A stretch of DNA of 64,000 bases from Dyella japonica A8 (GTDB lineage Bacteria; Pseudomonadota; Gammaproteobacteria; Xanthomonadales; Rhodanobacteraceae). Under the pieces are notes generated by a model. The model was not told where the DNA came from and searched no databases. It saw only the letters and a program-made list of their open reading frames with translations. Positions 24,366 to 33,977 of the stretch are shown piece by piece. A program made the translations under genes and the position numbers. The first letter of the stretch is position 1. Every line of letters begins with the position of its first letter. The DNA lies in assembly GCF_000725385.1 (NCBI RefSeq), contig NZ_CP008884.1, forward strand, positions 3,162,001-3,226,000, read 5' to 3'.

Positions 24366-25463
24366 TCAATAGAAGCCCGTGCACGCATTGGCCGCACTGC
24401 GCAGCACCAGTTGCCGCACGGCCGGATTCCACTGCAGCGACAACCCGCCCGGCAGGCCGGCGGTGATGGCGGCATCCGCCGGTTGCGCGATGGGGCTAAT
24501 CCCGGCCTGGCTGCCATCGGCGTAGGTCACCTGGGCGGACAGCGTGTAGCCAACGGGCGTTGGGCAGGCATCGGGTTCCACCTGCGCGACCTGTGTCGCG
24601 CCATAGGCCGTCAGCGCCGGCAGACTCCCGGTTTTTGCAGGCTCTCCGCCGGGCTGCGGGGAGCAGCGGGCATCCAGCGTGTAGGTCACGGCAAACCGTG
24701 GCGCGGGCGCGATCTGCAGCACACCCAGCGCCTCGGGCTGTGCTACGCAGCCCACCAGGAATGCCTTGCGCTGGCTTTTGACATGCAGCACATAGCTGCC
24801 CGGCGTGAGGCCGCTTCCAGCGGGTAGCGTCAGCTCGATGCGGCCCGGCTGGGCGTTGGTGACGGTGGGCTGTACGGCGGAAGGTGTGCCTTTTTCATCG
24901 GTGGCGGATACCTGCGGATCAGCGCATTGCGCATCGGCAAGGTTCCTGCCTGCCAGGACTAGGTGCTTATCCCCTTCCCCGCTACGCACCGCGAAGATCG
25001 CGCGTCGGTCCGGCGTCTCCACGGACTCGACCACCGGCGGCGGCGCGGACGGCGCATCCCGCGCATCCGCCAGTCGATCGACGGTCAACGCCAGTGCCTG
25101 GGCCATGACGGCTGCGTCGCCATCAAGGCAATGCGTGCAGCTATCCATGAGGGCTGCCGTGCGCATGGCCGCGGCATGTGCGCGCATGGCTTGTGCGCGA
25201 CGCGCGTCGCCCATCAGGTCCACCGGCTGCGCGGCATCCGTGCCCAGGCTTTTTTTCAGGGCTTCCTGCCATTGCGCCAGGCGCTGCGACACCGTCTTGA
25301 GTGGCTCATCGGGATGCAGCTGGATGCGCGTATCCAGCTTCTGCTGCGCATCCTTCAACTCGGCGATGACTGCACTGCCCGTCAGTCGCGGTCCGGTCTG
25401 GGCCGTGGCGGTCGTGATGACCGCCAGCGCGAACAGTGCCAGACAGAAGCTCAGGCTGCGCAT
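24366..25463 (-). CDS. Secreted protein of unknown function in TPS operon 2
   Basis: A 365-aa protein with a clear Sec signal peptide (MRSLSFCLALFALAVITTATAQ, cleavage near residue 22). An N-terminal helical part (about 25-140) includes a CTHC motif, and a C-terminal beta-rich part (about 150-360) has segments such as KHLVLAGRNLADAQC and PGSYVLHVKSQRKAFLVGC that resemble Ig-like strands. Several cysteines suggest disulfides in the periplasm. It begins 6 bp after the tpsA2 stop, so it is very likely co-transcribed with tpsB2-tpsA2. I recognise no family. By context it may be a periplasmic or surface accessory of the adhesin. Confidence 0.75.
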   Translation of the reverse strand: MRSLSFCLALFALAVITTATAQTGPRLTGSAVIAELKDAQQKLDTRIQLHPDEPLKTVSQRLAQWQEALKKSLGTDAAQPVDLMGDARRAQAMRAHAAAMRTAALMDSCTHCLDGDAAVMAQALALTVDRLADARDAPSAPPPVVESVETPDRRAIFAVRSGEGDKHLVLAGRNLADAQCADPQVSATDEKGTPSAVQPTVTNAQPGRIELTLPAGSGLTPGSYVLHVKSQRKAFLVGCVAQPEALGVLQIAPAPRFAVTYTLDARCSPQPGGEPAKTGSLPALTAYGATQVAQVEPDACPTPVGYTLSAQVTYADGSQAGISPIAQPADAAITAGLPGGLSLQWNPAVRQLVLRSAANACTGFY

Positions 25464-25469
25464 GGGTGC

Positions 25470-28400
25470 TCAATCACTCTGGCAATCGGCGCTGTCCTGC
25501 GGATCGCAGGCCTGCTGGTCGGGCGGCAGGCGGATACCGGAAGGCACGATGCCGTAGGCGCGATAGCTGGCTGTGATGATGCTGGCGTCGATATACGAAT
25601 CCAGGTGGTTGTTGCCGTTCTGCGCGTGGCCGCTCGACATGGTGATGGGCACGTTGATCGACAGCAGGCCAAAGTCGGGCAAGGCATTGCCCTCGCGATC
25701 CAGTGCATAGAAATACGCGGGTGGAAGGCCGATGGATTCGACCAGATACGGCAAGGTGCCAAATTCATAGATGGGTGCCGTCGCCAGGCCGATATGGCCA
25801 CTGGCGGCAAACGTGCCCTGGCTGTCGTAGAGCGGTGTGGTGCCGGCCTGCAGCAGGTCGCCATGCAGCACCGACAGATAGAGCGGCGACGTGCCCGCGT
25901 TCACGGTGTAGCTGCTGCCGCCCACGGAGGCGAGGGTCAGCGTCGGGCCGTTGGTGAGGCTGAACCCTGCGAGTGAGGCAAAGCCACCCAGCGTGCCGAT
26001 GTGGTTGGCGATGGGCTGGTCTTGCGTGCCCAGCGATGTCGTGCCGCCCGCGTTGCCACTCAATGCCGTGGCGATCAGGCTGCCGGAGGTATTTTCGCTG
26101 ATCGCCCCCGCCGCATTGAGCGCCACGTGCTGGCCGCTCAGCGTGCCGGCAATGTCCAGATCGCCGCTCTGCGTGGTGAGCGATACATCGCCGCTGCTGA
26201 GCAGCGGACCGGCCACGATCAACCCACCCGCATTGGTCAGGCTGAAACCGTTGGCGCTGAAACTGCCCACGTTGCGCACCTGGTTGGACTGGCCCAGGCT
26301 GGTTGCCCCCGCCGAACTGCCATCCAGCAGGGCCGCATTCAACAGGCCCGCACTCTGGTTGATGGCGCCGTGGCTGCTGAGCAGGTTCAGGCTGTTTGCT
26401 GCCGTGATGGTGTTGCCGAGGTTGAGGCCGGTGCTTCCCGATAGCGTGACGTTCGCGCCGCTCAGGTCGGCGGCCGTGCTCAGCGCGCCGCCGCCGGAGG
26501 TCAGCAGCAGATCCGCGCTGCCCGTTGTGATCGCGGTGCCCGGCAGGGTCAATGTTCCGCCAAGGGAAATCAGGCTGACGGCGCCGTTCGGGCCATTGGA
26601 CAGCGAGGCGATGCCCAGGTCGTCGGCGTTGGTGATCGCGATGCCCGTGCCGATGGCCGTCACCGGTCCATCCAGGCGGTTGCCGGTGTTGGTCAGCGCG
26701 ATGCTGCCGGTGCCGGCGTTGAAATAACTGCTGCCTCTGACGTGGAGCGGAGCGGTCTGCCCTATCGCCGGATCGTTGCTGATGATGCTCAGGCTGCCGT
26801 TGATCTGACTCGCCCCCAGCGTCAGCGGGCCGCTGTTGACGATCTGCGTGTTGCCCCCGGTCAGGCTGAGCACGCTACCAAGATGGTTCGCGGTATTCGT
26901 CAGCGTGATGGCGTTGCCACCTGCATTCAACGTGGCCGCACCCTGCACCTGCAGGGCGCCGCTCTGCGCGATGGCGGCGCCATTGGTGAGGCTGAAGTTG
27001 CCGCCGCTGCTGTAGCCGCCCAGAAGGCCAATCTGGTTGGCCTGGGTCAGCAGGGTGTCGCCCGAGGAGCCTCCCGTCAAAGTGCCTGCCGTCAGCGTGC
27101 CGGCGGTCTGGTTGACGTTGCCGGCGCCTGTATTCAGGGTCACGGCCTGGCCACTGACGGAGCCAGCCAGCGTGAGGTTGCCGCTGGTACCCAACGTCAT
27201 GTTGCCGCCACTGGTCAACGGGCCGGATACCGTCAACGCACTCGCATCGCCGAGGCTGAAATCACCGCCACTGCTGTAGCTGCCGACGTTGCCGATCGTG
27301 TTCACACCCAGCGTCAGCGAGGTGGCGCCGGAGGAATGGCCGCTCAGCGTGTTCGCCGTAAGCGTGCCGCCGGTTTGGTTCACCGCCCCGTTGGCCGCGA
27401 TGAGCGACACGTCCGTGCCACTCATCGCGCCCAGCAGTGTCAGGTCGCCACTGTGGGTGGTCAACGCCACGCTGCCGGTGCTGGTCAACGGTCCGGCGAC
27501 AGTCAGCGCGCCGGCATTGGTCAGGCTGAAGCCGTTGGCGGCGAAGCTGCCGAGCTGCGTGATCTGGTTGGCCTGGGTCAGTGCCGTGGTGCCCTGCGAG
27601 CTGCCTGTCAGCAGCGGGGCTTTCAGCGAGCCAGCTGTCTGGGTGATCGCGCCGTTGCTGCTGGCGAGATTGAGTGACTGGCTGGCCGAGACATCGTGTG
27701 CCAGCGTCATGCCCTGGCTACCCGACAGCGAGACATGGGCACCATTCAGTGCGCTTGCGGTGGCGAGCACGCCGCCAAGCGAACTAAGGGTCAGATCCGC
27801 CGCGCCGGTGTCGATCGCCTGGTTCGGCAGGTAAAGCGTGCGGCCCGCGATCAGGCGAATGGCGCCGTTCGTGCCATCGCTCAGTGCTCCCATGTGCAGA
27901 TCGCCGCTGCTGCCGATGGCGATGCCCGTGCCCGTGGCGTTGACGGTCGACCCGAAGGCATTGCCCGGGGACATCAGCGCGATCGCGCCGCTGCCGGCGT
28001 TGAAAGTGCTGGTGCCCATCACGCCCAGTGCGCCTGTCTGGGTGATGGCGGCATTGGCCGCGCTCGCACTGAGGTTGCCCGACACCGTGCTGGCGCCCAG
28101 ATCCAGCGCAACAGCATTGTTGATCTGCACATTCCCGCCGGTCAGGCTCACCGCACCCAGCAGGCGGTTGCCACTGCCCAAAGTAATGGCGCCGGCACCC
28201 GCGTTGAATGTGCTCTGCCCCGAAACGCTCAGCGCACCGGCCGTCTGCGTGATCGCCGCGTTGCTGGTCGTGGTTGCGGTCAGGTTTCCTGAAATGCTGC
28301 TGGTGTCCAGCGTCAGGACGCCAGCGTTGTTGATCAGCGTGTTTCCGCCGGTGAGGCTTACCGCACCGCCCAGCGTGTTATTGTTGCCGAGCGTAATGGC

Positions 28401-31400
28401 GTTGGTGCCCGCGTTGAGTGTGGTCTTGCCCTGCACCGCCAGCAGGCCCGACTGAGCGATCGCCGCGCCGTTGGCCAGGTTGAAATCACCGCCGCTAGAG
28501 TAGTTCCCGAGGCTGGTGATCCTGTTGGCAGCCTGGTCCAGCGTCGTACTGCCGGTGGATGCGCCGCTGAGCGTGCCGGTGACGATGCTGCCACCGGCAC
28601 CTTCGGTCACGGCGCCGTTGACGTTCAAGGTGACCGCACTGCTGCTCAATGGCCCGGTAATGGCCAGTGCCGTGCCATCGGCCAGGCTGAAGCCGTTCGC
28701 CGAGAAACCGCCAAGCTGCGCAATGGCGTTGTTGGCCTGGGTGAGCGCGGTGCTGCCGCCCGAGCTGCCGCCGAGGCTCGCCGTGGCGATGCTTCCCGAT
28801 GTCCCCTCGCTGATATTGCCTGCGGCATCAAGCGTGACCGTGCTGCCGGTGACTGCACCATTCAGCGCGAGGTCGCCGCTCTGCACGCTCAGCGCCACGC
28901 TGCTTCCGCCACTCAAGGTGCCGGCAACATTCAACGGGCCGGCATTGTTCAACGCGAAGCCGTTGGCGATGAAGCCATTGAGCTGCGTGATCTGGTTGGC
29001 CTGTGCCAGCGACGTCGCACTGGTTGACTTGCCCGTCAACGTCGCTGCGGTCAACACACCCGCCGACTGGGTGATGGCCGCGCCGTACAGCCCCAGGGCG
29101 CCGGTGGCGTTGACGTTGGCATTCAGGCCAAGTTGATTGCCGGCAGTCAGCGTGACGTTGGCGCCGGTCACCGCGCCGGCCACCGTGAGATCGCTTCCGC
29201 CCGTCGTGGTCAAGGCGATATTGCCACCGGTGCCCGTCAGCGTCCCGGAGACGGTCAGCGGGTTGGCATCGGCCAGACTGAAGCCGTTGCTCGCGTAGTT
29301 GCCCAGGGTGTTGATCGCGTTGGTGGGCTGGTTCAGCGATGTCGCGCCTGCGGACTGGCCGCTCAGCGTGTTCGCCACCAGCGTGCCCGCGGTCTGTGTG
29401 ATCGCGCCGTTGCTGCTGGTCAGCGTCAGGTTGCGTGCCGCCGTGATGTTGTTGGCGAGCGTGACGCCCTGGCTGCCCGACAGCGAGACGTTGTTGCCAG
29501 CCAGGTTTGCCGTCGTTGTCAGCGGGCCGCCAGCGGAAACCAGCGTCAGGTCCGACGTGCCGGTGTTGATCGGTGTGGATGGCAGGGACAAGGTGCCGCC
29601 GGACATCAGGTTGACCGCGCCATTCGCACCATCGGTCAAGGTGCCCATGATCAGGTTGCTCTGACTGGCCAGGGTGATGCCGGTGCCGATCGCGTTGACC
29701 TGCGTGCCGAAGCTGTTGGCCCACTGCCCCGATCCATTCGCATAGGCCAGCGTGATCGGCGCAGCGCCTGCATTGAACGTACTCGCGCCCGACACGGTGA
29801 GCGCACCGACCTGTGTGATCGCCGCGTTGGCGGTTGTCGCGGTCAGATTGCCCAGCACGTTGCTGGTGTTGAAGCTCAAGCCACGATCGTTGTTGATCTG
29901 TGTACTGCCACCGGTGATGCCCACGGCGCCGTGCAGGTCGTTGTTGAGACCCAGCGTGATCGTGTTGTTGCCGGCATTGAGCGCGGTATTGCCCTGCACC
30001 ACAAGGGCACCTGTTTGCCCGATGGCCTGCGCGTTGGTGAGACTGAAGTCGCTGCCGCTGGTGTAGCCGCTGATGGTGCCGACCTTGTTGTTGCCTTGGG
30101 TCAGCCATGTCGCACCGGCGGATTGGCCGGTCAGCGCGCCCGCGTTGAGTGCACCGCCCGTTTGTGCGACGGCGCCATTCGTGCTGACCAGGCTCAAGGT
30201 ATTGGTCGCATTGACGTTGTGGGCCAGGCTGATGCCGAGGTAGCCAGACAGCAAGACGTTGGCGCCGGACAGGTCCACTAAGGGAGCCAGCACGGCGTAC
30301 GAACTCAACGCCAGATCCGCGGTGCCGGTGTTGATCGGGGCGCCTGGCAGGCTCAGCGCGCCATGGAGCGAGACAAGACTGACCGGGTTGTTCAGGCCAG
30401 GGCTCAGGCTGGTGATGTCCAGGTTGCCGCTGTTGGTGATGGCGATGCCGCTGCCGGTCGCACTCACGCCTTGCTGCAGTTGATTGCCGTTGGTGAGGAC
30501 AATGGCGTTGCTGCCCGCATTCAGCGCGGTGGCTCCGGCGACGGTCAGCGTGCTGCCCGTGCCCTGCGCAATGGCTGCACCATTGGTCAGGGTGAAGCCG
30601 CCGCCACTGTTGTAGTTGCCAAGACTGCCGATCTGGTTGCCGGATTGGGCCAGCGTGGTATCGCCAGACGAGCCGCCCGTCAGCACGCTGGTGGAAAGCG
30701 TGCCACCCACTCCTTCACTGATGGCGCCGCCAGCATTCAACGCAACGCTGGCGCCACTCACTGCGTTGTTGATGACCAGGTTGCCGCTCTGGGTCGTCAG
30801 CGCCACGCTGGCACCGCCTGTCAGTGCGCCGGTGACCTGCAGCCCGCTCGCGTTGACCAGGCTGAAGCCGTTGCTTGTATAGGTGCCCAGCGCACCGATG
30901 ACGTTGGTGGGCTGCGTCAACGACGTAGCGCCCGTTGACTGGCCGGTCAACGTGGCGGCCTTCAGTGTGCCCGCCGACTGGGTGACGGCGGCGCCGTACA
31001 GTCCCAGGGTGCCGGTTGCCGTGACGTTGGCACCCAGGCCAATCGTGTTGCCGCCCGTCAGGCTGACATTGGCACCGCTCACCGGGCCACTCACGGACAG
31101 GTTGCCGCCCGTGCTCACCGCCAGGTTGCCACCCGTGCTGTAGTTGCCCAGCGCGCTGATCGCATTGCCGGTCTGGGTCAGCGTGGTGGGGCCGGAAGAG
31201 CCGCCGCTCAGCGTGCCCGCCGTGAGCGTGCCACCGGCCTGGGTGACGGCGCCCGCATTCGCGTTCAAGCTCACGTTGGCGCCACTCACCGCCCCGTTCA
31301 AGGTCAGGTCGCCGCTGGTGGTGGTCAGCGTCACGGCGCTGGTGCCGGACAATGTGTTCGTGACGCTCAGTGCCTGGGCATTCTTCAGGTTGAACCCGTT

Positions 31401-33965
31401 GGCGGAAAAGCCGTTGAGTTGCGCAACCTTGTTGTTGGCCTGATCCAGCGTTGTGCTGCCACCCGAGCTGCCGGTGAGGCCGCTCGCGGTCAGGCTGCCG
31501 TTGATGCCTTCGCTGATGGCGCCCGTGACATTCAACGCGACGTTGCCGCCACTCACCGCGCCATTCAGGGCCAGGTTGCCGGTGTCGCTCAGAGCAAGAT
31601 CACCGCCGCTGTTGTAGTTGCCCAGGGCGCTGATTGCATTGCCGGCCTGCGTCAGCGTGGTGGCGCCGGACGAGCTGCCGCTCAACGTGGTCGCGGTGAG
31701 CGCGCCCCCGGTCTGACTGATCGCGCCACCGAGCGCAGTCAGCGTGACGTTGTTGCCGCTCACCGCGCCATTCAGTGTCAGGGCGCCACTGGTGGCCAGG
31801 GCCAGGTCACCGCCACTGGCGTAGTTGCCCAGAGTGCTGATCGTATTGCCGGCCTGGGTCAGTGTGGTGCCAGCAGAAGAGCCGCCGCTCAGCGTGCCCG
31901 CCGAGAGCGTGCCGCCCGTCTGGTTGACGGCGCCCGCACTCGCATTCAACGCCACGTTGGTGCCACTCACCGCCCCGTTCAAGGTCAGGTCGCCGCTGGT
32001 GGTGGTCAGCGTCACGGCGCTGCCGCCAGACAATGTGTTGGTGACGTTCAGCGCCTGCGCATTCTTCAGGCTGAAGCCGCTGGCGGAAAAGCCGTTGAGC
32101 TGCGCAATTCGGTTGTTGGCCTGATCCAGTGCCGTGCTGCCGCCCGTACTGCCGGTGAGGCCGCTCGCCGTCAGGCTGCCGTTGACGCCTTCGCTGATGG
32201 CGCCCGTGACATTCAACGTCACGTTGTTGCCAATCACCGCGCCATTCAGAGCCAGGTTGCCGATGCTGCTCAGCGCAAGATCACCGGCGCTGACGTAGTT
32301 GCCCAGGGCGCCGATCGCATTGCCGGCCTGCGTCAGCGTGGTGGCACCGGACGAGCTGCCGTTCAACGTGGCCGCGGTGAGCGCGCCTCCGGTCTGACTG
32401 ATCGCGCCACCGAGCGCAGTCAGCGTGACGTTGTTGCCGCTCACTGGGCCCGTCAGTGTCAGGGCGCCACTGGTGGTCAGGGCCAGGTCACCGCCGCTGG
32501 TGTAATTGCCCAGGGCGTTGATCGCATTGCCGGTCTGCACCAGCGAGGTAGCGCCGGAGGAGCCGCCACTCAAACTGGCTGCGCTAAGCGCGCCTCCGGT
32601 CTGATTGATCGAGCCACCGAGTGCATTCAGCGTGACGTTATGGCCACTTACCGCACCATTCAACGTCAGGCCGGCGCTGGTAGCCAAAGACAGATCGCCG
32701 CCACTGGCGTAGTTGCCCAGCGTGCTGATCGCATTGCCGGCCTGGGTCAGCGTGGTGGTTCCGGCCGAGCTGCCAGTCAACGTGGCGGCGCTGAGCGAGC
32801 CGGCGGTCTGGGTGATGACGCCTTGCGAGGTCAGCGTCGTGGGGCTTGCGCCTGAATTGATCGTCGCGCCAAGTGTCAGTGCGTTGCCGGTGAGCGACAC
32901 GCCACTGCCCGCCAATCCGGTGGTGGACATGCTTCCACTCACATTGACGGCCTGGTCGCTGGTGATCGCCACGCTTCCCGCGGTGCCGCCCGTGGCAGCA
33001 TTGGCGGACATCGCGTTGGTGCTCACAACGCCACCACCATTGCCAATCAGCTGCACCGTGCCGCCCGCGCCGCTGTTGATGGTGCTGATGCCATCCGCCT
33101 TGATCACGCCGCTGTTGTTCACCATCTGGGTGAACAGGCCTGGCGTGGCGGATGCCTGCAGTACCACCATGCCTCCGCTCGACTGCAGCAGACCAGCGTT
33201 GTCCACCGCCGTGCCCGAACCCGACGCGAGTGCACCGGTCACCGTGACATTGATCAAGTTGTTGCCGTCGAAATCGAGGGTGGCGTGATCAGCGCCATCC
33301 AGGAAGATGTGGCCGGCGTCGGCCAGGATATAGCCGCTATTGCTCACGCTGCCGCCGACGAGCACGACACCGCCGCCACTGGCCGCGCTGATCGTGCCCT
33401 GATTGACGATGCTGCCCGTCGCGGTGCCTTTGTCCAGGTGGAACGTTTGCGCGCCGCCGGCCAGCGTCGCAGGATTCATGTCCAGCGTACTGGCCAGCAG
33501 GCCACCGACATTCACACTGGCCGAACTGCCGAACACGATGCCGGCCGGGTTGATCAGGAAGACCTGGCCATTGGCGTTGAGGCCGCCGAAGATCTGGCTG
33601 GCCGTCGGAGAGCCCGAGCCAATGCCTATGCGGTTGAGCGCAATCGCGTTCGCACCGGGTTGAGCGAAAACGACGTTGGCGTTGGAAGCAATATCGAAGC
33701 TGGTCCAGTTCATGGCGAGCTGGGCCGACGTCTGGGTCACCGTCAGTGTCGTGCCCGTGGTGTTTACCGTTGCCGTGCCGCTGACGATGCTGTTGCCCGT
33801 CGGCAGGGTGCCGGCGGCAGGCCCTGCGGCCACGGCTTCGCCACACGGCAGCAGCGAACCCGCCACCATGCCGAGCAACGACAGGCTGACCGGCAGCGCC
33901 TTGCGCTTCAGGCGTGGCAACAAGGAGGATGCGGGGTGACGCGTGCGGTCATGGGTACGGTTCAT
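25470..33965 (-). CDS. TpsA exoprotein 2, filamentous haemagglutinin/HMW-like
   Basis: A 2831-aa secreted adhesin. ATG 33965 has GAGGGGAG six bases upstream. A plain signal peptide (to about residue 47, EAVAAGPAAG) replaces the ESPR of the first TpsA. The TPS domain (about 50-300) shows NGQVFLINPAGIVFGSSASVNVGGLLAS. The rest is about 20 copies of a repeat of roughly 66 residues (ITQTAGSLxAATLTGSSxGxTxLTQAxNxIxxLGNY). It ends ACDPQDSADCQSD: a CX7C pair at the very C-terminus, like the disulfide loop that anchors H. influenzae HMW1 to its pore. It may therefore stay on the cell surface. It lies after tpsB2 and before a secreted protein, all in one transcription unit. Confidence 0.9.
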   Translation of the reverse strand: MNRTHDRTRHPASSLLPRLKRKALPVSLSLLGMVAGSLLPCGEAVAAGPAAGTLPTGNSIVSGTATVNTTGTTLTVTQTSAQLAMNWTSFDIASNANVVFAQPGANAIALNRIGIGSGSPTASQIFGGLNANGQVFLINPAGIVFGSSASVNVGGLLASTLDMNPATLAGGAQTFHLDKGTATGSIVNQGTISAASGGGVVLVGGSVSNSGYILADAGHIFLDGADHATLDFDGNNLINVTVTGALASGSGTAVDNAGLLQSSGGMVVLQASATPGLFTQMVNNSGVIKADGISTINSGAGGTVQLIGNGGGVVSTNAMSANAATGGTAGSVAITSDQAVNVSGSMSTTGLAGSGVSLTGNALTLGATINSGASPTTLTSQGVITQTAGSLSAATLTGSSAGTTTLTQAGNAISTLGNYASGGDLSLATSAGLTLNGAVSGHNVTLNALGGSINQTGGALSAASLSGGSSGATSLVQTGNAINALGNYTSGGDLALTTSGALTLTGPVSGNNVTLTALGGAISQTGGALTAATLNGSSSGATTLTQAGNAIGALGNYVSAGDLALSSIGNLALNGAVIGNNVTLNVTGAISEGVNGSLTASGLTGSTGGSTALDQANNRIAQLNGFSASGFSLKNAQALNVTNTLSGGSAVTLTTTSGDLTLNGAVSGTNVALNASAGAVNQTGGTLSAGTLSGGSSAGTTLTQAGNTISTLGNYASGGDLALATSGALTLNGAVSGNNVTLTALGGAISQTGGALTATTLSGSSSGATTLTQAGNAISALGNYNSGGDLALSDTGNLALNGAVSGGNVALNVTGAISEGINGSLTASGLTGSSGGSTTLDQANNKVAQLNGFSANGFNLKNAQALSVTNTLSGTSAVTLTTTSGDLTLNGAVSGANVSLNANAGAVTQAGGTLTAGTLSGGSSGPTTLTQTGNAISALGNYSTGGNLAVSTGGNLSVSGPVSGANVSLTGGNTIGLGANVTATGTLGLYGAAVTQSAGTLKAATLTGQSTGATSLTQPTNVIGALGTYTSNGFSLVNASGLQVTGALTGGASVALTTQSGNLVINNAVSGASVALNAGGAISEGVGGTLSTSVLTGGSSGDTTLAQSGNQIGSLGNYNSGGGFTLTNGAAIAQGTGSTLTVAGATALNAGSNAIVLTNGNQLQQGVSATGSGIAITNSGNLDITSLSPGLNNPVSLVSLHGALSLPGAPINTGTADLALSSYAVLAPLVDLSGANVLLSGYLGISLAHNVNATNTLSLVSTNGAVAQTGGALNAGALTGQSAGATWLTQGNNKVGTISGYTSGSDFSLTNAQAIGQTGALVVQGNTALNAGNNTITLGLNNDLHGAVGITGGSTQINNDRGLSFNTSNVLGNLTATTANAAITQVGALTVSGASTFNAGAAPITLAYANGSGQWANSFGTQVNAIGTGITLASQSNLIMGTLTDGANGAVNLMSGGTLSLPSTPINTGTSDLTLVSAGGPLTTTANLAGNNVSLSGSQGVTLANNITAARNLTLTSSNGAITQTAGTLVANTLSGQSAGATSLNQPTNAINTLGNYASNGFSLADANPLTVSGTLTGTGGNIALTTTGGSDLTVAGAVTGANVTLTAGNQLGLNANVNATGALGLYGAAITQSAGVLTAATLTGKSTSATSLAQANQITQLNGFIANGFALNNAGPLNVAGTLSGGSSVALSVQSGDLALNGAVTGSTVTLDAAGNISEGTSGSIATASLGGSSGGSTALTQANNAIAQLGGFSANGFSLADGTALAITGPLSSSAVTLNVNGAVTEGAGGSIVTGTLSGASTGSTTLDQAANRITSLGNYSSGGDFNLANGAAIAQSGLLAVQGKTTLNAGTNAITLGNNNTLGGAVSLTGGNTLINNAGVLTLDTSSISGNLTATTTSNAAITQTAGALSVSGQSTFNAGAGAITLGSGNRLLGAVSLTGGNVQINNAVALDLGASTVSGNLSASAANAAITQTGALGVMGTSTFNAGSGAIALMSPGNAFGSTVNATGTGIAIGSSGDLHMGALSDGTNGAIRLIAGRTLYLPNQAIDTGAADLTLSSLGGVLATASALNGAHVSLSGSQGMTLAHDVSASQSLNLASSNGAITQTAGSLKAPLLTGSSQGTTALTQANQITQLGSFAANGFSLTNAGALTVAGPLTSTGSVALTTHSGDLTLLGAMSGTDVSLIAANGAVNQTGGTLTANTLSGHSSGATSLTLGVNTIGNVGSYSSGGDFSLGDASALTVSGPLTSGGNMTLGTSGNLTLAGSVSGQAVTLNTGAGNVNQTAGTLTAGTLTGGSSGDTLLTQANQIGLLGGYSSGGNFSLTNGAAIAQSGALQVQGAATLNAGGNAITLTNTANHLGSVLSLTGGNTQIVNSGPLTLGASQINGSLSIISNDPAIGQTAPLHVRGSSYFNAGTGSIALTNTGNRLDGPVTAIGTGIAITNADDLGIASLSNGPNGAVSLISLGGTLTLPGTAITTGSADLLLTSGGGALSTAADLSGANVTLSGSTGLNLGNTITAANSLNLLSSHGAINQSAGLLNAALLDGSSAGATSLGQSNQVRNVGSFSANGFSLTNAGGLIVAGPLLSSGDVSLTTQSGDLDIAGTLSGQHVALNAAGAISENTSGSLIATALSGNAGGTTSLGTQDQPIANHIGTLGGFASLAGFSLTNGPTLTLASVGGSSYTVNAGTSPLYLSVLHGDLLQAGTTPLYDSQGTFAASGHIGLATAPIYEFGTLPYLVESIGLPPAYFYALDREGNALPDFGLLSINVPITMSSGHAQNGNNHLDSYIDASIITASYRAYGIVPSGIRLPPDQQACDPQDSADCQSD
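26080..33000 (-). repeat. Approximately 20-copy repeat array inside tpsA2
   Basis: The coding DNA repeats a unit of roughly 200 bp encoding strands such as GALTAATLSGSSSGATTLTQ. By reading the translation I count about 20 copies of the Q[TS][AG]G.L.A..L.G.S.G.T.L.Q motif, with a recurring variant ISEG...GSLTASGLTG. Units at 31.6-32.6 kb are nearly identical to one another. The array likely forms a beta-helix stalk and is open to recombination. Confidence 0.75.
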
Positions 33966-33977
33966 GGTCGTCTCCCC

